From Carnobacterium sp. CP1 (GTDB lineage Bacteria; Bacillota; Bacilli; Lactobacillales; Carnobacteriaceae), in NCBI RefSeq assembly GCF_001483965.1, contig NZ_CP010796.1:1364001-1428000 (forward strand): 64,000 bases of DNA, in the 5' to 3' direction. Position 1 is the first letter of the stretch, and each line of letters opens with the position of its first letter. Of this stretch, positions 51,402 through 60,819 are shown piece after piece. Below the pieces are notes generated by a model, which had not been told where the DNA came from, did no database searches, and saw only the letters and a list, made by a program, of their open reading frames with translations. A program made the translations under genes and the position numbers.

Positions 51402-51440
51402 AAAAAAAGCCACCCGCTATATGACGGGTGACTTTTTTGT
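51402..51440. terminator. Bidirectional terminator
   Basis: AAAAAAGCCACCCG pairs with CGGGTGACTTTTTT (one mismatch) across an eight-base loop, between the convergent thioesterase and ndh genes. Confidence 0.9.
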
Positions 51441-51462
51441 TTTTTAGATTCTTCTAGTCAGT

Positions 51463-52668
51463 TTAACGGAAAAAGTCAAAACGGCCTTTTTTAGCAGTGA
51501 TTCCCACTCCGCCTGTCATCATTAACGAACGGTCTCCGATTATTTTTTTCATAACCGATGCTGGGTAGCCTTTTAAGTTGCGGCCCATAACTTCTCCGAT
51601 TGCTTCAGTATTGCCGATAGAACAAACTGTTCCTAAAGAAGTAAATGTGAATGGTTTGATGGCAGTTCCTTTCAATTTGGCTTCTAGGTTATTAGCAGCG
51701 CTGACTCCTTGTTTCAAAGCAATTTGAGCAGTTGGCGGGAATGGACGGTTGGTTTTACTATCCATTACGGCTGAACAGTCTCCAATAATGAAGATCTCTG
51801 GATAACCTGGAGCCGTTAAATCATTTTCTACCATTACGCGGTTACGTCTTTGTTCAAAACCTGAGCGTTCGACAATGCTGCTGCCGCGAACTCCAGTTGT
51901 CCAAACAATCGTTTTCGCTTTAACTGATTTTAATTCTCCAGCTTCTTCGTAGATTACAGTGTCAGCTGTAAGCTCTTTGATCGGCGTTCCAACAAAGAAT
52001 TTAACACCGCGTTTTTTCAATATTTCGATACCGTAGTCAGATAGTTCTTTATCGAACATTGGCAATAAATTAGACATCGCTTCAATACAAGTGATTTGTA
52101 TTTTTTCAGCCGGTACATTATATTGTTTGACCAATTTCGGCATTTGAAGCGTTAATTCTCCAATGTATTCAATACTTGTAAACCCTGCTCCACAAACGAC
52201 AATGCTTAAATAAGATTCGTCTTTTGTTTCATTGTATTTTTCGAATTGTTTCCGTAAGTGTTCGTCAACTGCTTTTGACGTTTCAATATCGACCATCGGC
52301 AAACCAAACTCGTCAACACCTTTGATTCCAAATGACTCTGATTCAAAGCCTAGTGCTAAGATCAAATAGTCAAATGAAATAGTGCCGTTTTTTTCTAATT
52401 CAACTGTCTTTTCGTCTTTATTGACTACTACAACAGTGTCTTGAATAAAATTAGTTCGTTTTGGGGTTACAACATCTTTGATTGGGTAGCTGATTCTTTC
52501 AGCAGCATGCGCTCCGCTGGCTACTTCGTGTAGATATGTTGCTTCATAGTGGTATTCGTTTTTATTCACAAGAGTGATATCTATATCTAATCGTTTGCTT
52601 TGAAGACTTCTCAAAGCTCTAAGTCCTGCATAACCTGCACCTAAAATAACAACGTTTGTTTTGCTCAT
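51463..52668 (-). CDS. ndh: Type II NADH dehydrogenase
   Basis: The 401-residue flavoprotein oxidises NADH and reduces membrane quinone without pumping protons. The FAD-binding GAGYAGLRAL begins at residue 9, the NADH-binding GAGFTSIEYIGE is near residue 160, and the C-terminal FAD-contact IFIIGDCSA is near 295. It starts at the ATG at 52668 (MSKTNVVI) after GTGAGAGAAAG; the longer 419-residue reading adds a charged extension not usual for the family. It likely feeds electrons through menaquinone or demethylmenaquinone to the cytochrome bd oxidase encoded nearby. Confidence 0.93.
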   Translation of the reverse strand: MSKTNVVILGAGYAGLRALRSLQSKRLDIDITLVNKNEYHYEATYLHEVASGAHAAERISYPIKDVVTPKRTNFIQDTVVVVNKDEKTVELEKNGTISFDYLILALGFESESFGIKGVDEFGLPMVDIETSKAVDEHLRKQFEKYNETKDESYLSIVVCGAGFTSIEYIGELTLQMPKLVKQYNVPAEKIQITCIEAMSNLLPMFDKELSDYGIEILKKRGVKFFVGTPIKELTADTVIYEEAGELKSVKAKTIVWTTGVRGSSIVERSGFEQRRNRVMVENDLTAPGYPEIFIIGDCSAVMDSKTNRPFPPTAQIALKQGVSAANNLEAKLKGTAIKPFTFTSLGTVCSIGNTEAIGEVMGRNLKGYPASVMKKIIGDRSLMMTGGVGITAKKGRFDFFR

Positions 52669-52725
52669 ATTCTTTCTCTCACTTTCTTTATCCACATTCT
52701 TTATTTTCATTTCAATTTCCATTTT

Positions 52726-52745
52726 TTTAGACGAACATGTCTAAA
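52726..52745. promoter_or_regulatory. Dyad upstream of ndh, candidate operator
   Basis: TTTAGAC (52726-52732), six bases GAACAT, GTCTAAA (52739-52745) is a perfect 7-bp palindrome, 58 nt upstream of the ndh start. It has no adjacent T-run to suggest termination. The protein that would bind is unknown. Confidence 0.35.
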
Positions 52746-53033
52746 TTAACCATTCTCATGACTCACTAAAACCAAATCTCTTCATTTTGTGAGTCTAGAA
52801 CCTTGACACCCTATTCGATTTTTCACTAGGGAATTAAAAGTACAAGTTTCATTTGGGTAGCTAAGAAAGCTTCATTTGCGCTTATTCAGTTAAGGCGCAC
52901 CCGTACTGAAACGATCTAAATTAAACAAAAGGCAATTCATGTAACTTATTTCACCTTTTTCCCAACGACTCATCCCCTTAATTATATCAATTTGTCATCA
53001 ACCATGCTCTCTTGTTCACTTTTCTCTTACAGA

Positions 53034-53129
53034 TCAGAGATTCTTAAAGTCAACCTCGCCACAAAAAGGCCCTCCAAAGACAGCCGCATAAAGCCTACTG
53101 TACTGCATATAAGGACTAATTTCAATCAT
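53034..53129 (-). CDS. Possible 31-residue peptide in the ndh/hepT interval
   Basis: ATG at 53129 is preceded by AAGAGG with a 4-5 nt spacer, and the frame runs to TGA at 53034-53036. The product begins MIEISPYMQYSRLYAAVFGG, with no recognised domain. Short length and a modest RBS make this a weak call. Confidence 0.15.
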   Translation of the reverse strand: MIEISPYMQYSRLYAAVFGGPFCGEVDFKNL

Positions 53130-53486
53130 TAAACCTCTTGCAGGAAAGAAAACGTTTTTTTAAGCGAGATTTCTAATTAAATCCTTAAAAACGAACTTTT
53201 CACAAACTCGTAAATGGTTTAATTTTTCACTACACAAATGAATCACCTTGAAGAACTGCTTATTTCTTCGTATTTTTTTCACGTGTTTAGCTAAAGTTTT
53301 CCCTTATAAGCAGCCTTAGACGGTAAATAAGTTCAATTTAACAGGTTGTTCTTTCCATTTCCATATCATTTACAACCGTGCAATTATGCGCCTCAACCAT
53401 AAAAAAGTCAATAGAAAACAGCAGATTTTATTTCTTTATTTCTAAATTTCACAGAGTTTCTGAATTTTCTTTTTTGCTGAACTTTA

Positions 53487-53515
53487 TTGACTTAAACTTA
53501 ACCATACGATAAAAT
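53487..53515 (+). promoter_or_regulatory. Promoter of the polyprenyl synthase gene
   Basis: TTGACT (53487-53492) and TAAAAT (53510-53515) are separated by 17 nt. A second, extended -10 (TGATATAAT, 53525-53533) lies just downstream. Confidence 0.65.
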
Positions 53516-53593
53516 TCGGGTTTGTGATATAATCAGTATTATGGTCAAAATTTAAAAATAGAATCGTGGATTCTACTTGAAAGGGATACAGCT

Positions 53594-54580
53594 ATGCCGA
53601 TTCATTCTATGTGGGATGATTTCCCAGAAATTAAAGACGAATTAGCTGAAAGCTATGCAGTGATGGAAAAAAAGGTTCATATACGAAACAAGGAAGTTGA
53701 ACAGGTTATCTTTGACTTACTGCGTTCGGGCGGAAAACTTTTACGACCTGCTTACTTCATCTTATTCTCCCGTTTTGGAAACACCAAAACACAAAATCAC
53801 AAACAAATCACCCATGCCGCAGCCTCATTAGAGATTTTGCATATGGCTACCTTGGTACATGATGATATCATTGACGACTCTCCTACTAGACGCGGCAGTC
53901 CGACAGTTCAATCAAAGTATGGAAAAGATATTGCTGTTTATACTGGAGATTTTTTATTTGCTGTCTATTTCGGCTTAATTGCAGACTCAACCGAATCTCT
54001 CTCCACTATCCGGTTGAACGCTTTTGTGATGAAACGCATTTTGCTTGGTGAACTGGATCAAATGCACCTACGCTACAACACCGAAATTACTTTGCGGCAA
54101 TACCTCAGGAATATTAACGGGAAAACAGCCCAGCTTTTTTCTTTAAGCTGTCTTCAAGGAGCTAAAATCGGTCAAGCTAACCTAGCCGTCACAACCAGCA
54201 GCCAGCATATCGGCCACAATATTGGTATTGCTTTTCAAATATTAGATGATGTTTTAGATTACACTAAAGATAGTGAATCGTTAAAAAAACCTGTTTTAGA
54301 AGATATGAAACAAGGCGTCTATTCGCTTCCTCTTATTTTGGCACTAAGAGGAAACAAAAAAAAGTTCGACCCCTTCTTATCGAAAGGTCCGAATATGTCT
54401 GATGAAGATGTTCAAATCGTTTCTGATTTGGTTAGTCAATACGGTGGTGTAGATGAAGCTAAACAATTAGCGAAACGCTATACCGATAAAGCATTAAAAG
54501 CCATCCGGCTTTTACCGGAACGTCCTGAAAAAGCCGTTCTTTACCAGTTAACTAAACAACTCCTCCACCGAGATTATTAA
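53594..54580 (+). CDS. Polyprenyl diphosphate synthase (HepT-like, quinone side chain)
   Basis: The 328-residue trans-prenyltransferase builds the long isoprenoid tail used for menaquinone or demethylmenaquinone. The first aspartate-rich motif is HDDIIDDSPTRRG (near residue 93), the second DDVLDY (near 217), and an RPAYF-containing region precedes them. It stands alone on the plus strand, but the ndh and cyd genes on both sides make a respiratory quinone function likely. An undecaprenyl or geranylgeranyl synthase role is less likely given the context. AAGGG precedes the ATG. A terminator is shared with cydC. Confidence 0.85.
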   Translation: MPIHSMWDDFPEIKDELAESYAVMEKKVHIRNKEVEQVIFDLLRSGGKLLRPAYFILFSRFGNTKTQNHKQITHAAASLEILHMATLVHDDIIDDSPTRRGSPTVQSKYGKDIAVYTGDFLFAVYFGLIADSTESLSTIRLNAFVMKRILLGELDQMHLRYNTEITLRQYLRNINGKTAQLFSLSCLQGAKIGQANLAVTTSSQHIGHNIGIAFQILDDVLDYTKDSESLKKPVLEDMKQGVYSLPLILALRGNKKKFDPFLSKGPNMSDEDVQIVSDLVSQYGGVDEAKQLAKRYTDKALKAIRLLPERPEKAVLYQLTKQLLHRDY

Positions 54581-54621
54581 AAAAGCGGGACCCTATCGTT
54601 TTGATAGGGTCCCGCTTTTTT
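54579..54621. terminator. Bidirectional terminator
   Basis: AAAAGCGGGACCCTATC pairs with GATAGGGTCCCGCTTTT, with A/T runs on both sides. It overlaps the stop codon of the polyprenyl synthase gene and closes the cyd operon on the minus strand. Confidence 0.93.
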
Positions 54622-54623
54622 GC

Positions 54624-56405
54624 TTACTCTCCTCGGTCTAGACGATAGAGACGTTGATAGCGTGCATTTTCTGCTAATAATTCTTGTGGTGTTCCTTGAA
54701 TTTCAATTTTCCCATTCTCAATAAATACAACTTCATCCATTTGGTCCACCCCTTGAAGATGATGGGTGATCCAAATAATGCTTTTGTCCTTTAGAACAGT
54801 AAAGAGTGTATCCAACAATATTTGTTCCGTAATAGGGTCCAAACCGACTGTTGGCTCATCTAACAACACAATAGGCGTATCTTGAAGCAAGATTCGAGCC
54901 AACGCTAAGCGTTGCCCTTCTCCACCCGAAAAGCGTCCACCTGCTTCTTCTACAGAAGTATGGAATCCTTCTGGCAAAGCAGCTATCATGTCGCCTAGTC
55001 CTACTTGATAAAGAGCTTCGATAACTGCTTCATCACTCGCTTCAATATTTCCTAAACGAACATTGTTTAAGACAGACGTATCGAACAGATGCGGGTTTTG
55101 GTTGATAACCCCGACCCATTTCGAAATGTCATCTCCAAGTTCACTCGTTGGCACACCGTTTAAAGTGACGCTGCCTTTTTGTGGAATCAAATCGCCTCGA
55201 AGCATTTTTCCAATGGTGCTTTTTCCTGCTCCGCTCTTTCCTAAAATAGCTATTTTTTTGCCTTTTGGAATCGCAAGCGTGAACTCATCCACAATCAACT
55301 TTGAACCTGTTTCATAAGAGAATGAAACTTGATCCATCCGTATTTCTCGGAAAGACTGTTCATTTAACTTAGCAATGGCAATCGCATGTGATGAATCGTC
55401 AGACTCGTCTTCTTTTATTTTAGGCAAAGCATTCATGCGTTTGACCGAATCTTCATAAATCGTTAATTCTGAAGCAGCGCTTGGAACCGTCGCAAACGCA
55501 TCGACTAAAGGAAAAACAGCTAAAACAAATGCAGCGATCCAATTGGCTGCTCCACCTTGTTCACCCTGAAAAACAGTACTTGTCCAAATCAAAACAGCAA
55601 CTGCAATAATAGCAAATGTAACTTGCAGCAGAAAATCACGTGTTCGATCAAAACGTTTGATTCGGTAATCTTCTTCCCGGACAGCTTGTTCACTGCTTTC
55701 ATAACTTTTCAGAAAATCGTTTTTCCGTCCGCTGAATAACCAATCGCCAACTCCTAAAACAGCATCGGTCAATTGATCATATAAGCCATTTCTGGCTGTT
55801 TTTTGCGCAGCCATTCTTGCTCCATTAACTAGCAAAGAAACAAGCGGCAATAAGATGGCTACAACTGCCAACATCAGCATCATTAACAATGCAAAGGGAA
55901 GAGAGAATAGACCTAACCCAATAATCACAGCAATGTAAATGCCCCAAGAAATCAAAATAGGGAAAATCGTTCTTAAATAAAGATTTTGAATGTGATCGAT
56001 ATCTTCTGCCAATACGGCTAAGATATCCCCTGTTTTGTATTTATTCTTAATAAATACAGCATCTTGCTCAAGCGAACGGTACAGCTTGAGGCGTAAATCA
56101 GATGTCATTTTCAAGACCCAATTGTGGCTGGTCAATCGTTCGATATAACGAAAAACGGGACGACTGATCCCAAATGCACGGGTCAAAACAATCGGTACGT
56201 AAACCAGCATAATGTTTTCAGGTATACTAGCAGATTTGCTGATCAAGAACCCTGAAACAAACATTAACGCACTTGCACTAAATAAAGTCATAAACCCTAA
56301 AAACAAAACTAGATGCAATAACTTCCGGTACTTCGCCATAAATGGTTTTACCCAGGTATCATTGGCGAAAGTAGCGCGCATTTCAGTTAACTTATTTTTA
56401 TTCAT
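54624..56405 (-). CDS. cydC: Thiol reductant ABC exporter subunit CydC
   Basis: CydC (593 aa) forms with CydD a heterodimeric ABC exporter needed to assemble cytochrome bd; it exports cysteine/glutathione and binds heme. The membrane domain contains the typical LTRAFGISRPVFRYIERLTSH segment (about 80-100). The nucleotide-binding domain has Walker A GKSGAGKST, signature FSGGEGQR and Walker B VLLDEPTVGLD. It overlaps cydD by 8 nt and is last in the cydABDC operon. Bacillus subtilis names the third and fourth genes in the opposite order. Confidence 0.93.
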   Translation of the reverse strand: MNKNKLTEMRATFANDTWVKPFMAKYRKLLHLVLFLGFMTLFSASALMFVSGFLISKSASIPENIMLVYVPIVLTRAFGISRPVFRYIERLTSHNWVLKMTSDLRLKLYRSLEQDAVFIKNKYKTGDILAVLAEDIDHIQNLYLRTIFPILISWGIYIAVIIGLGLFSLPFALLMMLMLAVVAILLPLVSLLVNGARMAAQKTARNGLYDQLTDAVLGVGDWLFSGRKNDFLKSYESSEQAVREEDYRIKRFDRTRDFLLQVTFAIIAVAVLIWTSTVFQGEQGGAANWIAAFVLAVFPLVDAFATVPSAASELTIYEDSVKRMNALPKIKEDESDDSSHAIAIAKLNEQSFREIRMDQVSFSYETGSKLIVDEFTLAIPKGKKIAILGKSGAGKSTIGKMLRGDLIPQKGSVTLNGVPTSELGDDISKWVGVINQNPHLFDTSVLNNVRLGNIEASDEAVIEALYQVGLGDMIAALPEGFHTSVEEAGGRFSGGEGQRLALARILLQDTPIVLLDEPTVGLDPITEQILLDTLFTVLKDKSIIWITHHLQGVDQMDEVVFIENGKIEIQGTPQELLAENARYQRLYRLDRGE

Positions 56406-58140
56406 GCGGCTTCTCCCCCCTCATTTGATTCATTAAATCCACATAAGCTCCATTTTCAGCCAGCAATTCTTCATGAGTCCCTGCATCGACTATTCGACCA
56501 TGATCCAGCACTAAAATATAATCCATTTCATTTGTCCAATGTAACCGGTGAGTTGAAAAGAAGACTAAATGTTTTTCCATCAATGGCAAGATACTTTCTT
56601 TTAAAGCCACTTCTGTTTCAATATCCAAATGAGCCGTGGGTTCATCAAACAATAAAATTTTTCGTTCGGGATCAAGGAATGCTCGAGCAATCGAAACCCG
56701 TTGCGCTTGTCCGCCACTCATCATTCGTCCGCTTTCTCCAATCAAAGTCGCTAACCCTTTAGGCAGCTCTTCAATGAATCCAGACAAACCAGCTTTTTCA
56801 GCAGCGTGTAAGACGGCTTCATCGCTTGCTTCCGGCATATAAAACCGAATATTATTCGCTAGTGTATCGTGGAAAAGATAGGGCTTTTGCGGAATGTAAA
56901 TAATTTCTTTTTGCCAATTTCGCTGTGAAAAATGCGGCACTTCCACACCGTTTATTTCAATAGCCGTTCCTTCACTCGGTTGCAGGAATCCTCCAATCGT
57001 ATCAATAAAAGAAGACTTTCCTGAACCGCTTGCTCCAATCAAACCAATCTTTCCGTACCCTTTCCAGCTAAAATTGATATCAGACAAAGCATTTTGATGC
57101 TGCTTATCATGAGTAACATTTAAGTCCTTGATAATCAATTCGCTCGTTTCGTCCCAATTTGCTTTTTCGGCTGGCAAGACTTCTGTATTCGTCGGAACGT
57201 CAACTTCTAAAATATCTAAAATAGCTCCCATCGCATTTTTACCATCCAACGTTGCATGGTAATCACTAGAAAATTCTCTTACGGGCAAGAAAAATTCTGG
57301 AGCTAAGATAAGTACCGTTAAAGCCGGCAGCAACAACATAGCACCTTCTAATAATTGTAACCCTAGCGTTAAAGCTATCAAAGCTACTGATAATGTTGTA
57401 AAGAAATCTAATGCAAAAGTGGACATGATCGCTACTTTCAATGTGCTCATTGTAGCTTTGCGATAACTTTCACTAACATTATGAACGTTCTTGCTATATC
57501 GTTTACTCAATCCTAATAATTTTAATGTCTCCAGGCCTTGCAAAGCATCGACAAAGTGATTCGACAACACTTTATAAGTGGCGTATTGCCGGTTAGCTTT
57601 TTCTTGAGCTGCATAGCCTAAAATCACCATAAAAAGAATGATGATCGGAAAAACAACAATCATTGTAATCCCTGAATCTACGTCTAGTGTGAAAACATAA
57701 ATTAAAACCAGCCAAGGAATGATCATCATGTTCATCAGCTTAGCAAGGAATAACGTAATGTAGTTCTCCACTTGACGAATGCCTTCTAAAGCCATTGTAA
57801 CGACGTTTCCTGTGCCCGATTTTTGCACTAATTTTGGCCCTAAAGAAAAAACTTGATTCAATAATTCTTTTCTTAATTCTTTCCCTTTTTGATAAGCAAA
57901 CTTATCAAGCAGGCGTTCGCGTATCAAAGTTAAAAAATGACGGCCTACGAAAGCTAAGAAAAAGACTAGTATCGCTTGAGTTTGCGCTGCTAATCCTTCA
58001 CCGTTCCATAAACCGGTAATTGAAAGGGCTAAAAATCGAGCTTGAAAAATAATCATAAAAGCTTGCAGGAAAGAAATCCCTGCAAGCAATATCATAATCT
58101 TTTTCATGCCAGATAAACCCATTAAACGTTTATCCATCAT
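56398..58140 (-). CDS. cydD: Thiol reductant ABC exporter subunit CydD
   Basis: CydD (580 aa) is the partner of CydC. The six-helix membrane domain opens with MKKIMILLAGISFLQAF and contains KSGTGNVVTMALEGIRQVENY near residue 110. The nucleotide-binding domain has Walker A GASGSGKSS, signature MSGGQAQR and Walker B ILLFDEPTAHLD, with the switch His in STHRLHW. It begins 2 nt after the cydB stop and overlaps cydC by 8 nt, so the operon is tightly coupled. Confidence 0.93.
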   Translation of the reverse strand: MMDKRLMGLSGMKKIMILLAGISFLQAFMIIFQARFLALSITGLWNGEGLAAQTQAILVFFLAFVGRHFLTLIRERLLDKFAYQKGKELRKELLNQVFSLGPKLVQKSGTGNVVTMALEGIRQVENYITLFLAKLMNMMIIPWLVLIYVFTLDVDSGITMIVVFPIIILFMVILGYAAQEKANRQYATYKVLSNHFVDALQGLETLKLLGLSKRYSKNVHNVSESYRKATMSTLKVAIMSTFALDFFTTLSVALIALTLGLQLLEGAMLLLPALTVLILAPEFFLPVREFSSDYHATLDGKNAMGAILDILEVDVPTNTEVLPAEKANWDETSELIIKDLNVTHDKQHQNALSDINFSWKGYGKIGLIGASGSGKSSFIDTIGGFLQPSEGTAIEINGVEVPHFSQRNWQKEIIYIPQKPYLFHDTLANNIRFYMPEASDEAVLHAAEKAGLSGFIEELPKGLATLIGESGRMMSGGQAQRVSIARAFLDPERKILLFDEPTAHLDIETEVALKESILPLMEKHLVFFSTHRLHWTNEMDYILVLDHGRIVDAGTHEELLAENGAYVDLMNQMRGEKPHE

Positions 58141-58142
58141 AA

Positions 58143-59168
58143 TTAATATTTCACCACGTCATCTTTCTTGATTCTATTTTTAAATACATAATACGTCCAT
58201 CCTTGGTAAGCCAACACAAATGGCAATACCGTCAATGACAACCAAGTCATTACTTTCAGTGTATATGGTGTACTTGAAGCATTAACAATCAAGATATCAT
58301 TTGCTGAAGCAATCGAACTGACCATCACACGCGGGAATAAACCAAAGAATAACAAAGCAACTAAACTAATGATCGTAAAACCACTAGTGAAAAAAGCTAA
58401 AAATTCTTTTCCGTTGTATACTCCATAAGTTGCTAAAATACTTAACACAACCATCAACGCGACGATTACAGTCGTTGCCGTCGTTTGGAGTTCGAAGAAG
58501 TCTGTTGATACATAAAGCAAGGCTACAAATGCCGCCAGCCCTACGAACAGCACGATATACAATTTTTTCGCATACTCGATCGCTCGTGTATGCACATCTC
58601 CAATAGTTTTTAAACCGATATAGTTCAAACCATGCAAGAAGCACAGCAGTGTTAAGACCAAGGCTCCCATAATTGAAAATGGCGTAAAGTAATCTGTAAA
58701 AGTTGCGACCATATTGCCTTTTTCATCAATCGGCATACCCGCAGCCATACTTGTGAACATTAAGCCAAAGAAGAACGGAGGAATGACGCTTCCAATAAAT
58801 AACGTCCAATCCCATAGCTCACGTCCTTTTTGTCCTTCCATTTTGCTCCGGAATTCAAAAGAAACTCCTCGGATAATCAAACCGAATAAAATAGTCAGCA
58901 AAATAAGGTAATACCCACTAAATAAAGATGCATACCAATGTGGAAAAGACGCAAACATTGCTCCTGCAGCAGTGATCAGCCAAACTTCATTGGCATCCCA
59001 AACGGGTCCAATCGTTCCAACCAGCTGTTCACGTTCGGCTTTGTCTTTCGCTAGTAAACGGGTCGACATTCCTACACCGAAATCGAAACCTTCAAGGAAG
59101 AAGAAGCCGGCAAATAACACACCAATCAATAGAAACCAAAAGAATTGTAATCCACTCATATCAGCCAT
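58143..59168 (-). CDS. cydB: Cytochrome bd ubiquinol/menaquinol oxidase subunit II
   Basis: CydB (341 aa) is the second membrane subunit of cytochrome bd oxidase. It has about nine helices and the conserved N-terminal FFLEGFDFGVGM, then GPVWDANEVWLI (about 52-63), typical of the family. The start ATG overlaps the cydA stop by one base (TAATG). With CydA it reduces O2 to water using quinol electrons; it needs heme b and d, which this organism may have to import because no heme genes are seen here. Confidence 0.95.
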   Translation of the reverse strand: MADMSGLQFFWFLLIGVLFAGFFFLEGFDFGVGMSTRLLAKDKAEREQLVGTIGPVWDANEVWLITAAGAMFASFPHWYASLFSGYYLILLTILFGLIIRGVSFEFRSKMEGQKGRELWDWTLFIGSVIPPFFFGLMFTSMAAGMPIDEKGNMVATFTDYFTPFSIMGALVLTLLCFLHGLNYIGLKTIGDVHTRAIEYAKKLYIVLFVGLAAFVALLYVSTDFFELQTTATTVIVALMVVLSILATYGVYNGKEFLAFFTSGFTIISLVALLFFGLFPRVMVSSIASANDILIVNASSTPYTLKVMTWLSLTVLPFVLAYQGWTYYVFKNRIKKDDVVKY

Positions 59169-60580
59169 TATTTAAACGCCTCCTTTTCAAACGGGTCATC
59201 ATTTTTTCTGTTGATTTCATTTTCGCTTTCTTGAATATGATACGGTCCATGTTTTACTTCTTTTCTTACAAAGTAAGCCATAACGCCTCCAAGAATAGAA
59301 AACAGCAAGAAGTAAATAATATTACTTGTCAGCAATGAAGCTGCAGAAACGTTCGGCGAAACACTGTCGGCAATTGTATATAGTCCGTAAACAGTCCACG
59401 GATAACGTCCTAATTCAGTCACTAACCAACCAGCTGTATTTGCAATAAAGGGAATAAACATGCTGAAACCAATGATGTACAGCAACCACTTCATATCCCA
59501 TAACGTTTTTTTGCGTTTGCTGAACCATAAACCTACTACAGCTATTAACGCCAAGAATGCTCCGCTGCCGGCCATGATTCTAAAACTCCAGAACATGGTT
59601 TTAACGGGCGGATAATAATTTCTATCGCCGTATTCAGCAATTAATTCTTGATTGATCGTATTCATTCCCCGAACGCTGCCTTCAGGTTTATTATAAGATA
59701 AGATACTTAACATATAAGGAACCTCAAGTGTCCAAACAGATTCATTTTTGTCTGTATCTTGCCAACCTACTAAAGTCCAAGAAGCGGGATCTCCTGAGTC
59801 TTCATAGAGACCCTCAGTTGCAGCAAATTTCATTGGCTGATCTTCTACCAATGCTTTCATTTGCAAATCTCCAGCACCAATAGATAAAACTGTTCCGACT
59901 AAACCAATAATCAATCCCAAATTTAGAGATTTCTTGTTGAATTCAATATCTTTTTTAGCAATCAATCTAAACGCTGCAAGTCCAGCTACAAAGAATCCGC
60001 CAAGCAAGACTGCCCCAAACAATACGTGTGTAAATTCATACCAAACTTTCGGATTGGATAACAATAACCCAAAATCGTTTAATTCGGCCCGGCCATTATT
60101 GATTTCATAGCCGACTGGGTGTTGCATGAAGCTGTTCGCTACTAAGATCCAAAAAGCTGATAACATCGCTCCTACAACAACTAGCCACATAAACAAAGCA
60201 TGAACTTTTTTGCTGAATTTGTCCCAGCCGAATATCCATAGGCCGATAAAAGTTGATTCCAAGAAAAACGCCATCAAAGCTTCCATGGCCAACAATGATC
60301 CAAAAATATCTCCAACAAAACGAGAGTAATCCGACCAGTTCATTCCAAACTGAAACTCCTGGATCAGACCGGTCACTACCCCAACTGCAAAACTTAACAA
60401 GAATATATTTCCCCAAAATTTCGCCATATCTTTGTACATTTCATCTTTTTTGATGACATACATTGTTTCCATAATAGCAACAGATAATCCTAATCCGATT
60501 GACAAGGGAACAAAGAAAAAGTGAAAAATTGTTGTCATACCGAACTGAAACCGAGCAAGTGAAACAATATCAAAGCTCAC
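59168..60580 (-). CDS. cydA: Cytochrome bd oxidase subunit I
   Basis: CydA (470 aa) carries the hemes. The N-terminal ARFQFGMTTIFHFFFVP contains the His ligand region (His20), followed by GLIQEFQFGMNW with conserved quinol-side residues and, near the C terminus, ELGRYPWTVYGLYT. It starts at GTG with GGAGGAGG upstream and leads the cydABDC operon. It has a short Q-loop, as in most Firmicute CydA. No Rex-like site is recognisable at its promoter. Confidence 0.96.
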   Translation of the reverse strand: MSFDIVSLARFQFGMTTIFHFFFVPLSIGLGLSVAIMETMYVIKKDEMYKDMAKFWGNIFLLSFAVGVVTGLIQEFQFGMNWSDYSRFVGDIFGSLLAMEALMAFFLESTFIGLWIFGWDKFSKKVHALFMWLVVVGAMLSAFWILVANSFMQHPVGYEINNGRAELNDFGLLLSNPKVWYEFTHVLFGAVLLGGFFVAGLAAFRLIAKKDIEFNKKSLNLGLIIGLVGTVLSIGAGDLQMKALVEDQPMKFAATEGLYEDSGDPASWTLVGWQDTDKNESVWTLEVPYMLSILSYNKPEGSVRGMNTINQELIAEYGDRNYYPPVKTMFWSFRIMAGSGAFLALIAVVGLWFSKRKKTLWDMKWLLYIIGFSMFIPFIANTAGWLVTELGRYPWTVYGLYTIADSVSPNVSAASLLTSNIIYFLLFSILGGVMAYFVRKEVKHGPYHIQESENEINRKNDDPFEKEAFK

Positions 60581-60664
60581 TTAAAAAACCTCCTCCATTT
60601 TCTAACCTTAATGTTTCTATTTATTAAGATCTTTTAATTCATATAATTTTAAACTCTATTTTAC

Positions 60665-60692
60665 ATTATAATCCTTCTAGTCATAATTACAA
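60665..60692 (-). promoter_or_regulatory. Promoter of the cydABDC operon
   Basis: On the minus strand TTGTAA (plus 60687-60692) and TATAAT (plus 60665-60670) are separated by 16 nt, about 85 nt upstream of the cydA start. Confidence 0.65.
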
Positions 60693-60786
60693 TTAATAAT
60701 ATGGTGAACAAAGCAGATTGTTCTAAATTATACCTCAAATAAGAGAAATAATACAGTAACTAAGCTGTTCCGTTCCCTTTCTATCC

Positions 60787-60801
60787 CACATAATTTATGT
60801 G
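60787..60801. promoter_or_regulatory. 15-nt dyad between the symporter and cyd genes
   Basis: CACATAATTTATGTG is a perfect palindrome (one central base). It lies about 95 nt upstream of the cyd -35 and 19 nt past the symporter stop. It could be an operator for cyd or a weak end-hairpin for the symporter; no T-run follows on the minus strand. Confidence 0.35.
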
Positions 60802-60819
60802 TTTCAAAAGTTCCATTTT

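Larger units (their letters stand above)
52669..53593. other. 925-nt interval upstream of ndh and the polyprenyl synthase gene
   Basis: No open frame above about 60 codons with a credible start is present. Supported contents: the dyad TTTAGACGAACATGTCTAAA at 52726-52745, a GACTCAC/GTGAGTC inverted repeat at 52760-52795, and two promoter candidates near 53487-53533. A 31-codon minus-strand frame at 53034-53129 with AAGAGG upstream is the best small ORF. The length equals a menA-sized gene, but I find no MenA motif in it. Confidence 0.55.

Noticed and set aside
52669-53593. Decayed menA as the explanation for the gap
   Set aside because: I found no MenA motif in the translated frames that I scanned, so I record only the gap and not a pseudogene.
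60581-60819. Rex binding site at the cyd promoter
   Set aside because: No TTGTGA...TCACAA-type sequence is present; only the unrelated CACATAATTTATGTG dyad was seen.
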